From the NCBI RefSeq assembly GCF_000143415.4, contig NW_003314366.1, positions 479,886 through 539,230 on the forward strand: DNA of 59,345 bases. Reading direction: 5' to 3'. The notes under the pieces are model-generated. The model was not told the DNA's origin. It saw only the letters and a list, made by a program, of their open reading frames with translations, and did no database searches. This DNA is from Selaginella moellendorffii. Taxonomy: Eukaryota; Streptophyta; Lycopodiopsida; Selaginellales; Selaginellaceae. The translations under genes were made by a program, and so were the position numbers. Below are positions 43,243-55,400 of this stretch, in pieces (position 1 is the first letter of the stretch; each line of letters opens with the position of its first letter).

Positions 43243-44590
43243 GAATGTAAAAAGTTGTATTTCAATGAGCTAGCACCTCAAAAGTAGTTATGAGGCTAGA
43301 GTGTTATGGGTCGTTAAATTAACAAAGTCTAAAAAGTTGGATGACTTAAGTGGAGTCAAGGAATGGTCCTAAAGAATTGATAGAAGCATTTGGACTAAGG
43401 TGTGTTGTACCCAATGAAGGATGGGGAGGATCATAAGATCCAAATATGTGAACAATGGGTATTTCATTGACGGCAGAATGTGTCATACTAAAATCGTGGG
43501 ACAGGTGTTCCTAGAAGAAAGTAACTGTGGTACAGAGTTGTGTGTGAACACCATAGTGTAGTGCTAATTGATAGTGGGCATGAGAAACAACTGCTTTGGT
43601 CTTGGCAAAGATCTAGACACAAGTGAAAAATGTTGTGAAAGTAGGCTCATAAAGCTAATGGGTTGGAGACCTAAATATCTCAAGGAATGAGGCCTTGAAG
43701 TCAAGTTGGTTGATTCATGAGAAAAAGGAATCTCAATAAAAATAAGATTGCCATAACCTAAGCTGGAAGGCATGCAATTCAAATGTGTAGTCCCAAATAA
43801 TGATGGAGGTGTGGAATCACTAGCAATGCGTTGTAAGACTTAACAATTGTGAGATAACTAAGCAAATATATGGTATAATTAATTGGATTGGTAGAGGTTA
43901 ACTTCCCAAAAAATATTATTGGGATAAGAAGGTTAGATATATCCTATGGGGGTATAAATTGATTATGTTACAAGTCAATGTCATAAAGGGAAATGTTCAT
44001 TGTCAAAGAAGGCCATCATTGGGACACCTAAACACTCTAAAACACCAAGAAGTGGTGTTTGATATCATGAGCACTAGATAAGGCTCAAAAGACTAATTCT
44101 TTAGTGAATAATGGATATAAGGTGCTATCTAATGTCCAAGGTTGCGGAGATGGGAGAAGTCCATTTATCCAAATTGGACAAAGCCAAAAGAGATGGCAAG
44201 ACTAGTGACGGGAACATAAAGGCTCATAAGTAGCAATGTTAATCCTGGTATATAAGATTACAAGGTGAGCATATTTGGATTGAGGAACCACTCCCTAAGC
44301 TTTCGGGTAGGTTCATCCTTAAGAATACTTGCTAAGACATGGTAGAAAGTGCAAAACTATCCTCCTAGCTTGGAAGAGAATTACCGAAAGAAATATGTAA
44401 CACCAAAAGTAAATAGTAAAAGGATATAACCAAACTATATTAATCAAAGGGCATGACCGAGAGTGGTTATGCAAGTTGGGAGTGGAGAATTAAGTGGGTG
44501 TTCAAAAGTGTTGCTATTGGCAATCGTGATGCCATAGAAACTTTAAAGTATAGAATCATCCATATTAAACCATATAGTAATTAGAAAACA
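43243..44590 (+). mobile_element. Second, decayed piece of R internal region
   Basis: It aligns with the reverse complement of about 38,620-37,330 (for example TGAATG/ACAAAAAGTTGTATT and GGATGACT-AAGTGGAGTCA). It is heavily mutated and non-coding. It joins an LTR at about 44,590 within GCGAAAGG, a word present both in the internal region (near 37,315) and in the LTR (near 39,885). Confidence 0.75.
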
Positions 44591-45233
44591 TGGCGAAAGG
44601 CGGGGAGAGTACCCATGAGGCTTGCGTAAGGCCATGGTGTTCCGAAATGTTGTCCCAAAGTCCCAAACGTTGAAAGGGAAGAGGAGTAGGCGTCTAATGC
44701 AGTGACCAAGGATACAGTCACATGGTGAGGAAGTCCCAAAGGATAGTGGGACTTAGCGGTCAAGCCTGCGGGCCTTGATCCAGTGGCAGTGTTGGCAAAC
44801 ATGGCCATGGACTAAAAGGGACTTGGTGGGGACTGGAAAAGAGTTGTCGGGGAAGGCTATTCCCCATGTCTGCGGGCAGCCTAAGGATGCTAAGGAGTAA
44901 ATCTGGGATGATTGCTCATGGACGGATGGCCCAGTCTTCGAGAGACGGGATTATGATGTAGGTGGCGTTAGACCACCGGTGTGACCAAGGTGAATGGGCA
45001 TGGCCTAGCGTAACGGGCTGGTATGTCGGTGGTACCTTGGGGTGTCGGTCATGAGATCGAACACGTGGAGCACTTGGACCAAGTGCAAAGGTTGAGTGGC
45101 ATGGATGCCATTCTCAGGGCTGGCAAGCCCCAAGTCCTAACTAGGACTTATGGAGGCTGTGAATGAGACTCCTCCAAGTGGTTGAAGGTGCAGTTAAGTG
45201 ACTAAAGTAAAATGGAAAAATTAGTCACTTACA
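44590..45233 (+). repeat. LTR fragment of R (3' end), plus strand
   Basis: It matches the last about 640 bp of the R LTR and ends TTAGTCACTTACA at 45,233. CTTTA follows (45,234-45,238), the partner of TAAAG at 41,050-41,054. The first about 1.15 kb of the LTR is missing. Confidence 0.85.
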
Positions 45234-45982
45234 CTTTAGTCAGGTTGTTCCAGCTTGGGACATCACCATTAGCATCTGGAAGACCATCTAGCATGTCAAA
45301 GAGCATGAATTTTGTGCTCTTGAGTGGTCGCCTATGGATCTTCTGACAAAAGCGCTCCAACTTTTGCCGGATAGCCATATTCTCGTCATCCTTCTCAAAA
45401 GATGCCATTAATGAACTGTAGGAGCCAATGGAATGCCACTGGAGAAACAAAGCGAATCTAAGGGGAGAAGACAAAGATAAGATGTGAACTTAAGAAAATT
45501 TTATATACCATCATGTGGCATGTGGTAGATGTAAGTTCCTCCAGGTCCTCTTCTTGGGCATCAAGACAAGTTGGAATGAAGTTACTCCCAACAGTTTTTT
45601 CTGCAACCATTTTGAGGAAATAAGAAAAGGAGAGAATTAAGAGAAATATACATCGAGAAGTTCCTTGGTTATGGGGACATCTTGAACGATCATCATCACT
45701 GTTGACTAATACCTCCAGATGTGGATTTGCACGCTTTCGTCGAGGTAGAACTTCTTTGACATTCTAGTTCTCTTGCTGGACTTCGTCTCGAGGAATTTCT
45801 TGCAAGTCGTTCTCACTGCCATCTTTAGTCTCCTTGCCATTGGCATCAACAATGTCGACATTCTCATGGCCATCATCTTCGTCATCTGGCATGTCTTCAT
45901 TGTTGCCTCTTACAACCTCTCGGTGGGTTGGTGCATAATCTGGCATCTCCAATTCCCAAGGACAAGCTCTTTATTGCTGTTG

Positions 45983-46855
45983 GGGGATGGTCCAAAGCTG
46001 AGTTGAGCTCAATTTAACACAAGTCAACTCAAGTCAACATAGTCAATAAGAAGTATTACAAAGGAAATCTAAATTGAACAAATGAATGTTCTAGCAAACT
46101 TTAAAATATTAAAATACGTAAATATCTGAGTTAAAAGTTTCTATAAGATTGAAATGTTTAAAAAAAACAAAGTTCATGAGAACCTATCTTTTATAAAACT
46201 ATATTATTTTATTATGACAACTATTACAGCTGTCATATTTGATTTGACTACTTAATATTTTGAATACTTTTACAGTTGTAGATACTATTCCTTCATTCAA
46301 AAGATTTTTTAGGGTTCTTGAGAAGATGGGAAGCAAGGAAAATACAAGATCTATGAGTAAAAGTTGTAGTGCAAAGGAATGTGAGAATGTTAATTTTGTT
46401 TCACTACCATAATCTCCATATTACACTCCTGGTCCTTATTACCCATCTGGGAATGTGGAGACCACTATCACGATTGGTAAAAATGCTCCTGTTACTTTTG
46501 AAACAACAGTCCAGAGCAAGAGAAATGAAGAAATGAACAACACGGTAGAAAACACCAAGAAATCTACTCCATAAAAGTTTCCATGACATTTGTAATTTAC
46601 ATATTAATTCATATTAAAAACTTTGTTGCCTACCTATATCGCAATCCTCTCATATGATAAGACCAAGGTATATTTTGCAGTGAATCCTCATTAAAAGTTT
46701 TTGGGAATTGTTTGTAAATAATAATAAAAGAAATTAAAATCTTTCGAAAGACTCAAAAGTAATATCACATTATTAAAGTTTATAATATTTGTATTAAATT
46801 ACTATTGAAAATTGAGCTCAACTCGTGAGCTCAACTCTTCAACTTGTGAGCTCAA
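45983..46855 (+). mobile_element. Possible short element carrying a small gene
   Basis: The left end GGGGATGGTCCAAAGCTGAG and the right end (reverse complement GAGTTGAGCTCACGAGTTGA) share an imperfect inverted repeat built from GAGTTGAGCTCACGAG words, best seen in the 43,226 copy. It lies inside the broken large gene and could be a short derivative of the element end. I see no target duplication. Confidence 0.45.
46326..46574 (+). pseudogene. Small SLPxSPYY-family protein (element 2, copy b), nonsense
   Basis: An 82-codon frame homologous to 42,573-42,818 (ECENVNFVSLP, SPYYTPGPYYPSGNVE, NAPVTFETTVQSK). Codon 29 is TAA (46,410-46,412) where copy a has a Gln codon, consistent with a C-to-T change. 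The rest of the frame is clean, which suggests recent loss. Confidence 0.65.
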
Positions 46856-48689
46856 GTATCGTCCGCGCCCTTGCTGCTGGAAACTTCATTATTGTTGGGT
46901 ACATGCCTCCATCTCTCACACCATACCTCAAGAGTTGTGTGCATACCGGTGTTTCGAGAGGAACGCCTCTATATTGGAGATACCTATAATAGAATATAAA
47001 CAAATTGAGTATAGTTGAGAAATTGTATGTTACTTGAAAGCCGCTTGACACATGAAGTAAAGTTGGCCAAGTTGTTTATCAAATGGAGTCGTGTTTGTGG
47101 CCTTCTTTGGCAGCCAATCCTCTCCGAGTTTTATAAGCTCAGTGGTGATGAAGTCCTTGAATGGAAGTTGCTCAGGATCATCCCCTATGAAAGGCACTAA
47201 AAACATCTTCCCTTCATATATAGTTTGTGAAATGTAGACGGTCCTCCTCATCACAGTCTCCATCATACTATCCAAACCTTTTTCTCCTTCCCTGAGTCTG
47301 CTATTGAGGTCATTCAGAATGTGTATCTATTCCTCATATGTAAGCTTTGACTTTGAGATGTTGTAAATAATCTCATCTTGAGTCTTGTCCACTAAGAAAT
47401 AACTTTTGTGAGTAACCTTCATGTAAACACAAACAATATTTACTTTCATGACAAGAAATATCTGTTATAATATCAAACCACTCCTTTGGGCGTCAAGGGT
47501 CAGCCACACTAAGTAATTTCTTTACCTTTGTCTTCTTTGTGTTGTTGATTTTCTTGTCAATTGTAGCTAAATGCTCCAAGAGTTCTTGATCATTTTCAGC
47601 TCGATGTGACTGTGCATATACATCTTGCTTAACCTTCACCAATGGCTGAAGACAACACAAATATTCTATAATAAGAAGTATACTTGGAAGAACATACCTT
47701 ACTCCACATAGCTGTCATAAAAGCCATTGGATTCTTGTACCATCTATTGGCATATTGACAACCTCGTTGATGTTGAATAAGTGATGCTAAATCATCACCA
47801 TAGTGGCTGCAAACTGCATCCTTGTCGAGATTGGCAAGAAACCAGATCTGCTCAATATCATGTACTAGGCTTTGTTTTTGCATTGCAAACTATCCCAACT
47901 TGCAAAACACAAATTGTTAAAAATGATTGAAGAGGGAGAGGTAATTATGCATTAATTTTGTGGCAAGCTATCACAAGCCTTGCCACATCTAGAGATCCTC
48001 TCGCGTGTACATGTCCAACCGGAAAATTGATGTGATAGACAGGATTATCTCAGAAACATTCATTGATGCACTTCATCCACACACACTAGCGATGATTCCC
48101 GTCGATAATGTAGAACATTTTCCCCACAAATTGTTGAGTCTCAAGATGGCTCATAAGCATGTTATCAAATTCACGGGACTTCATTTTCCAAATGTCATCC
48201 CAAACCCTCTCGATTTCCAGTGACATCGAGAGGGTATTTGTTGTTCCTAGTTTGAAGACCGAAACAAGGAACATACCTATGTTTGTCCCAAGGCCATTCT
48301 GTTTGTACAAACTATAGATGTCCATGTTGATGAAGTGCGGTGAAGCAGACCAAACAATGCTTGTCTGACTAAATCGACATAGTGGGATTTCTCGGATTAT
48401 GTCTCCCGGGCCTTCCACTTGAGAGACTCCAGAGTCGTGTGAATGGCCTTCTCTTTGGTTCTCAAAACTGTCTCTTGGAAGCGCTTGTCTACAATGTGTT
48501 CAGGTAACTCCACTTCTCTTTCAACTTCAGCTACACTTCTAGTAGCACCATTATTAGATCTAGCCCCCAGCTCGGGCCCAACACCCCCGTCAGGTGCACT
48601 TGGGCATTGCTCCGTAATGGAGCTAGTTTCTGCCATATTTTGCGAATATGTTAAGAGTAGTGGCATTTGTGATTGTGGCTGCAATGGTA

Positions 48690-48850
48690 GTGATGACAAT
48701 CGCGCTACTGGTGGTGATGATGGTGGTGGTGGTGGTAGTCATAGTGGCGATGATGGTGGTGATGGTAATGGTGGTGATGAAGGTAGAGGTGGCAATGGTG
48801 GTGAAGGTGGTGGTAGTGGTAATGGTGGTGGTGGCAAAAATGGGGGTGCA
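48690..48850 (-). repeat. Proline-coding GGT/TGG simple repeat
   Basis: On the minus strand it encodes a run of the PPPLPLPPPSPPLPP type within the ParB-like gene's large exon. On the plus strand it reads as a Gly/Asp-rich or Val/Met-rich artefact frame. Confidence 0.7.
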
Positions 48851-49002
48851 TGTGGACTAGAGCTATCTGGTTGTGAAGATGGCAGAGTTGTCGCTGTGGA
48901 AATCTCTATTTGAAGGTCAACTTGATTGTTGTCTTGGATCTCATCTTCCTCATGTCTTCTCTTTGATCTAACATCCTTCTCCTTTTGTAGTCGCTTCCGT
49001 TT

Positions 49003-49663
49003 CTGAAAATAAAAAAGACTCATTATAAATTAAAAATGCATAAGAAGTAGGGACTTTGGGGCGTGGACTCGGTGCAGGCACCAGGTTTGCCGGCAAACTG
49101 GCCCACCCCCAAGCGCCAAGTCCAAGTGCCTGGGCCAGGCACTTGGCGCGGGCCAGCCAAGGCACTTGGGGGTGGGCCGGTTCGCTGGCAAACCGGCCCT
49201 CCCCCAATCGCCAAGTCGAAGTGCCCGCCCCCGAGCACCTTGGCCGGCCCGCCCCCAAGCTCCTTTGCCGCCTCTCACGGAGTGCCTGGCCTGGGCACTT
49301 GGCACGGGTGCCAGTTCGCCGGCGTACCGATGCGGAGTGCTCGGCTAAATGCCCAGCCCGAACACTTGGCAGCGGCGGCACTGGGCATGGCGGCGGCAGC
49401 ACTAGGCACGGCAACGGTGGTGCTGGGCAGCGGCTGCCCTGGGCAGTGGCGGTGCTGGGCAGCGGCTGCCCTGGGCAGTGGTGGTGCTGGGCAGCGGTGG
49501 CACTAGGCACGGCAGCAGCGGCCCTAGGCAGTGGCGGCACTGGGTGTGGTGTGGCGTGGGTGCGGCAGCACTGGGCGCGGCGGTGCTGGGCACGGCGTGG
49601 GTGCGGCGGCGCTGGGCGTGATGTGGGAGTGGAGGAGAGGGAGTGGAGGAGTAAAAAACTTAC
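49003..49663 (-). repeat. GC-rich repeat block, presumed first intron of element 2 gene
   Basis: About 600 bp of very GC-rich sequence in an otherwise AT-rich area, made of GCCAAGTGCC/GGCACTTGGC words (49,080-49,370) and GTGCTGGGCAGCGG-type tandem units (49,370-49,640). The donor-like GGA|GTAAGT is at 49,663 and the acceptor-like TATTTTCAG at 49,003. It may be a CG-rich control region like those in element 1. The frames over it on both strands are artefacts. Confidence 0.55.
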
Positions 49664-49712
49664 TCCTTGCAGCATTCTGTTCGACGCTGATGGATACCGC
49701 AGTCATTCCCAA

Positions 49713-51185
49713 TCTCCCGCTCTACTTTCTGTAAAACCCTAATGCTGGCGGCTGCCCTAACCCTAACCTAACTTTCATCACAGCCGTTCATTGTGGATGC
49801 AGTAAATTTTCATTACATTCTGCAAATATTTGCTAGCAATGTACAATTTCTATTCCGTCCTAGATTTGATCATGTGACAAAGACCTTTTGAGTTGTAATT
49901 TAATAATGAAGGTGTGCTCTAATATGACTATGCCATAATGTGGTAATAATGTCACAGACGCATGTGTCGAATTGATCATAGTACAAAATTATAAATGAGA
50001 ATTATATGTTTCTTGCAAGTAATAGTATCTTGTCAGAAAATATAAGATTATTAAATTATAAAGTGTTATTTCTAAAGCAATGTATATAGATAATTTACTA
50101 TAGGTGATAGATGGTTACAAAGATGGAATATATTTAAATGAGTTCAGAAGTATGTGATGATTTCTAGCTTTAATGAAGTACTGAAAATATGTACAATATT
50201 TAATTTGTTTAGCAACAGTTGGTTGATGGTAGATCCTAGAATAAAATCATTCCTATCTTTCATATTATGGCACATGCTTAAGGTGATATTTCTTTCCGTT
50301 CTACCAAAAGTTAGTCCATATAATAAATTTGAGCATGTTTTTGAATTCAATGTATACAGAATTTTAATATTGTACAACATAGTCCTATATACTTCATACA
50401 GAATTAATTATAACAACATTATTCGATGTTAGATCCTAGAATAAAATTGCCCTTTCTTTTCACATAATAACATAGCACATGTTTGAGGTGACATTTCTTT
50501 ATAAAAATTCAGAGTTCCAAAACCTAAAAGAAACAAAATGGAGAGTTTCCTTTTGCATTACCAAGATCACCCACCACTTTCTTTCTCCCAAAGTCTTATT
50601 TCAGAAAGTTTTCTTTGCCGACGTTTCGATCTTTCTCTTGATTCTATTTCATTGGAGGCTGTGATTCGCAACAACATTGGTGTAGTTGAACGATTGGAGT
50701 TTCTTCTTTCGGATGTAGGTGAAGGTGGACAACATTGAGATTTCCAAGTCGAATGAGATTTGAGTTTTTGGATCTCCAATCAAAGAGCGAGGCTGCAATC
50801 CTAGCAAAGTGAATGTGACGTAAGAGTTGGTCGTCATCATTCTTCCTCTTCTAGTTCTGGTGGAAATTTTAGTCCAATGCAAGCCAAGAATTTCCAAATT
50901 CCAACTTCACCGATATTCAAAGTTGTTTGCAACACTTTTCAGTTTTCCCGCCTCTCTATCGATGTGCATTCCTTTCAACATAGGCCCATTAGTGAGCTCC
51001 CATCTACATATAATGGCAATATCTTCTTTGAACTACCACCTCTTGTCAGCTCAAAACGAAAGGGGATGGAGACGAAGTAGGACGTCCACAACTAGTGCAA
51101 GATCAAGACCACACATTTTCAGCATTTCGAAGGCACAGTGTCTATGCTTCATTGTGGTGGGTATTTGGATTGTGTGAATAAAGCA
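49713..51185. other. Spacer between the divergent genes of element 2
   Basis: AT-rich. CCCTAACCCTAACC-like words occur at about 49,758-49,772. A direct repeat of about 75 bp (TAGATCCTAGAATAAAAT...) is present at about 50,229 and 50,430. A frame at 50,538-50,738 has no family features that I recognise. Confidence 0.5.
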
Positions 51186-53782
51186 TGCAATCAAGAGTGC
51201 GGTAAGAACTCCATATTTTTTTAAGGATCTACAACCAATCCTCCCATCTGTGACATTGGTGTTGGATTCAAGTGTCTATTTTGCAAGAATGCTCCATTGT
51301 GTCATGCCATCTGCGGGGCCAAGATGTACTATTTTCTTCTATGGGATGGAGAGGCTGGTAGAGCTGTAGTACATATTGGCACGCACACACATCCAATGCA
51401 GGAAGGGATACAAAGGAGTTTAGTCAACCGTTTCAAAGATGCAGTGCAAATAGAGATTGTGAGAAACTCATTTGCAATTCGAAGCATGTTCAAAAGATAG
51501 TGCTCAAGGATTTTATCACAAGCACTTTATTTGATCTGGACTGCAAGAATACTCAACTGGATGAGACTAGCTTGCGGGAGTTACTATGACATGTGCAACC
51601 TGCAACTAGCCTCAGAAGGTATGAAAATATTATTACATACTTTTCAATAATATCTCTCTTACATTTTGTTTTATTTAGGATAAAGTCTTGGATGTGTGAA
51701 TCTCGAGAAGGGAAAATCCAATAAAAAATTGACTCAATCCTTGAGCTAAAACGAACTTATCCCTACGAGTTTATCCATGGGAGTTTATTTCTAGATCAAG
51801 TCGTTAGTGAGTAAGAGTGCCCCTTCGTTTTCAAAATGTTTACCATGGGCCCTGCCTCTGGTGTGGATCTTGTTTCCCGAATGAATATGTCTGGGTTAAG
51901 TGACCTTGCTAATGCATGGGTACATTTGACCATATGGAGTGGGTGGCGGGTTGAACAACCATGGGAGCTTATGTGTATGATCCGATGTAGTTTTTTTTCT
52001 CATTATCTTAAAATGGTTTTAAGCATTGCCTTTTTCACAGGCTACATTGTAACTTGACAATTGCAACAGCAGAGTTTAAAGTACAAGACCAGATGGCTCA
52101 AGAAATATTTTGGAAGTCCCTCTCCGACATTGTATTGAAGCGGACTGGTAAGCCTACCAACTTTCGAGGTTTCATGGCAGATGGGGCTGGGGCTAATTGG
52201 AATGGTGTCCGGGCAATCTTCAGGAATGGTCAACCCCTAGAAGGTCGTGAGAGGACTTGTGAGTTCCATTGGGCTCAGAGCCTAAACCAACATTGCCACC
52301 TTATCAAGCCAGATTTCCAATTAACATTTAAAGAGTTGTGCAAACAATGGCAAGCTACACCTTCTGAAGAAGAGCATGAGGCAAAAGCAAACAAGATCCG
52401 AATGTGGTGGCATAAAGATGGCCATACTGACGTAAGTTGTCTACCACAACTTGAGTCATGGTTGGGGTGGTGGGAAGTCAGAATGTTTCAATGGGGACAT
52501 CACTCTTTTCAGGTTGGTTTTCCTTTTTTTCCTCTCTTTTTATTGCTTTTTAATATCATCTTTTTATAAGGATCAACCACTTAAGGATCTTGCATACACC
52601 CCAACTGTGAATCTCTCAGAGAGTAAACATTGGAGTTGGTGTTCCCCTGAGGCAGGGAAAGAGAAGATGAGTTTATATGAAGCATGTCTATCAAATTTGA
52701 TACACACTGTAGAGTAGTCTTCAAAAGCCTTGGCATTTGAGGAAGGAAGATATATGGGAATAGGACCTTCAATTGAGATATTACATGATCAGATGAAGAA
52801 GAAAGTGACTCCACCAGCACAAATAGTGGCAACTGCAGTGGAAGAAGTGGTCTGTGGCACATTTATGGAGCACACTCCATAGGCTTCTATTGGTGATATG
52901 AAGACCTTTCGCTCAAAGCATCGCTTTTCCTTTGTTGGTGAAGATGTTGGCATGGATCTTGGAGCAAAAAGCTCTCATATGCCTGATGTTGAGTATCATT
53001 CTGCTCCAAGACATCGCCCCTGAACCAAGCCACTTCAAGTGGCTGATGAAGAAAGTGCATCACAGCAGGTTGAAATTGCTTATCGTAACTTGGAGCTGAA
53101 GCAATGGGCAATCCGTCGAGTGCTAGCAAAATCAAATGTAAAGTGTGTGGGGATGCTTTCGAGGGGCAAGTGTTGGGCTTGGATTAATGGTGATAAGTCT
53201 GCTTCTATTCCAACCCTATGTTTCCATGGGGAATGAAAGCAAGCAAGATTTTCAAGATGGTGTTGGTTATATTGCTGCAACACTGATGTCAACCATACAA
53301 AGCGGCTTGAAGACACTATAGTGACTAAACTTGATGCAATACCTAAAGAATGGCTGGTTGCTAATGGGGTTGCGCTCACCTCGGATGAGATTGAAAACCT
53401 TGAAAAATTTGGTTTCAATCTTGAAAGAAGAGTTAGAGACATGAGTGATAAAACCAGGACTGTTCCTTTAGAGATGCATAGGAGGCTAGCGAGAAAAGGT
53501 AAGGCAGTTAAATTTATTGGTACTGTCTCCAAGCAAAAGCAAGGTAAAATAAATTTGGTTCAAACACTTGAGTGTGAGATTCTCTCCACGAAGTACATCA
53601 CTGCGCTTGCAAAGGAGTACATAGTCAAAACAGAAAGTGGAGAGTACACAATTGCCATTCAAGACTTTCCTTCTTGCACATGTCCAAACTTTACGAAGCG
53701 CAAGGAACATGGGAAGGCATCATCATCACAATCCCCTATCTCAATTACAATAACTATAAATGGGATTAAAGTTTTTTTTTAG
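51186..53782 (+). pseudogene. MULE-type transposase with zinc-finger and SWIM motifs, broken
   Basis: Pieces in order: a FLYWCH/GCM-like zinc-binding start (about 51,270-51,500; FCKNAPLCHAICGAKMYYF, VVHIGTHTHPM); the stretch before the core (51,836-51,960; MFTMGPASGVDLVSRMN); the core (52,054-52,500) with GFMADGAGANWNGVRAIF and CEFHWAQSLNQHC, as in Mutator-like transposases; and the SWIM zinc finger at about 53,640-53,730 (YTIAIQDFPSCTCPNF). Probable short introns, stops (for example TAG at 51,498) and frame changes break it up. MULE enzymes cut transposon ends by a DDE mechanism. It is divergent from the ParB-like gene, the same arrangement as in element 1. It could also be an independent MULE next to that gene. 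Confidence 0.65.
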
Positions 53783-54200
53783 CTATAAGCCCTAGAGCGA
53801 ATATGCTTAAGAGTTCTTTAAGCAATGTAGCTCTAAAGTAATGTGTTATAATGAGAAATTGGCCTAGAGTGAGTGTAATTCCAGCATTTAAAATGCCTTT
53901 CACTATCTTCTTCTCATCCTTGCCATTTAGCTTTAGTATAGGATTTTATTTTTGCACTAATGGTAAATTTGTATTAACTTGTACATGTGTGAGACTTTCT
54001 GTGTTAGAATCATCATTCTCCAAATCAACTTGTGATTGTAAATTTTAGAGTTGTTAAGTGATTTCTGAGTTTATATTTTTCTTTTAGCGCTATTGAGAGT
54101 AAAGAATGATTTTTACTATATCATCACTCCCTTCATCTTGGCTTTCAAATTTAACTCTCCTTCGTTGGGCTTTAATCATGACAGACATTATGTAGCTTTT
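53783..54200. other. AT-rich spacer
   Basis: No gene or end repeat of element 2 recognised here. The sequence GGACCATCCCC seen at 43,226 was not found. Confidence 0.4.
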
Positions 54201-55400
54201 CTATATCTGATCATTCTACCTCAACATGCTTAGCTACAGGTTGTATATCTTTATGGGGTCTATCATTCTTGCTTGATGATTCAGCTTGATTGTATAACCT
54301 AGGATAACAAGTAAGAGTCTTAACTTGATCATACTCTTTTGGCCTTTTATATTCTCTAAACTTATTGTCTTGGTTGATTGTATTCTCTAGGCCAATTATA
54401 GTCTCTAGGTCTATTTTCCTCACGATTAAGTGGATAATTTCGAAAATACTTCTAGGAGGATAATTTTGATAGTCATTTTACTTTTCAATGCATGGATATT
54501 TATATTTAGCTCTTCAATTATCATTGTAATCGTTCCTTCTAAGATAAATTCTATCATCAAATAGAAAGCTTTACTTATGTGTTGTTTTATCAACTCAGAC
54601 TACCTGTTGCTCTTTTGGTTGTTTAAATAAGGTTCTACATTCTTTAGCTATATACCCCTTTTTTCACTAATATGACACTTGATCAGTTGGAATTTGTATT
54701 CTTCCTTACTATAGCCTTTAGTTTTGCATTTGGTACACCAAATCTTTTGTTTGAGATTGGTTTGCAATTTAAAATTTCTTAAACGACTGGTTTCCCTTTC
54801 TACAGGAGTCATCTTTTCCTCTTACTTCACCATATCTACCATGTCATATTGTTTCATGAGATTTTGGTAGACAATCATGGTTTTTTTTAAGTCATCAAAA
54901 TCTGTATAAACTCTCTTTATCACATTTTCATGATAAATTTTCTTGAGGCCCTATATGTATAAGTGTAGGCGCTTATATCTAACATGAAGTCTTTATAATG
55001 CTTATAACGCTTGTTGAATCAAGTTGTATATTCCTTGATTGTCTCAGATTTTCCTTGATGAAGTTTTTGCAACTCATTATAGTTTTCTCCTGGGTTTGTT
55101 TCTATAGAGAAAACTTTTAAGGAAAAACTTTTTCTGCTCATCAAATGTGCTAAACTTTTGGACATCATTGTCATAGTATTAGTTTTTGGCTTTATTTTTT
55201 AGCATATAAAAGAAAAGATTATTTTCCTGCCCATTTGCTTGATTAAGTTTAATTGCTTCTATGTATTGCTCAATATGTAATTGTGGGTCCTCTCCTTTAA
55301 TTCTAGAAAAGAATGGATATGTGATGATAATACCTATTGTTGTTCCTACAATTGTCATCATGCTCATTGTAATTTAACAGGAAATACTATGTTTCACAAC
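54200..55400 (-). pseudogene. Retrotransposon gag remnant
   Basis: The minus-strand translation gives FSRIKGEDPQLHIEQYIEAI near 55,310, the usual gag pattern before the capsid-like region. Further on is CTKCKTKGYSKEEYKF near 54,720, a damaged CCHC zinc knuckle (the last Cys replaced). Multiple stops are present. It belongs to an LTR retrotransposon on the minus strand. Protease and pol would lie to the left but were not recognised. Confidence 0.6.

Larger units (their letters stand above)
45234..49712 (-). pseudogene. Element 2 large gene, ParB-like half (half B), broken
   Basis: Degenerate minus-strand gene. The first exon is possibly 49,664-49,712; its phase does not fit the next exon, so this is uncertain. 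A large exon from 49,002 has a Lys/Arg-rich start (QKRKRLQKEKD), a proline-rich stretch, and after one frameshift near 48,410 a ParB-like segment (IERVWDDIWKMKSREFDN, then FYIIDGNHRSL). Further coding pieces lie at 47,629-47,883 (IEQIWFLANLDKDAV), 47,030-47,275 (FLVPFIGDDPEQLPFKDF) and 46,839-46,990. An acidic segment lies at 45,750-45,950 (NEDMPDDEDDGHENVD), and the end at 45,234-45,474 (MLFDMLDGLPDANGD) runs into the LTR and continues at 41,055. Several stops show it is dead. The order of parts (basic, ParB-like, acidic, methyltransferase-like) overlaps that of element 1 but is not identical. Confidence 0.5.

Noticed and set aside
48648-48860. A hydrophobic Val/Met-rich frame resembling membrane segments
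   Set aside because: It is a reading of the GGT simple repeat, which encodes prolines on the minus strand.
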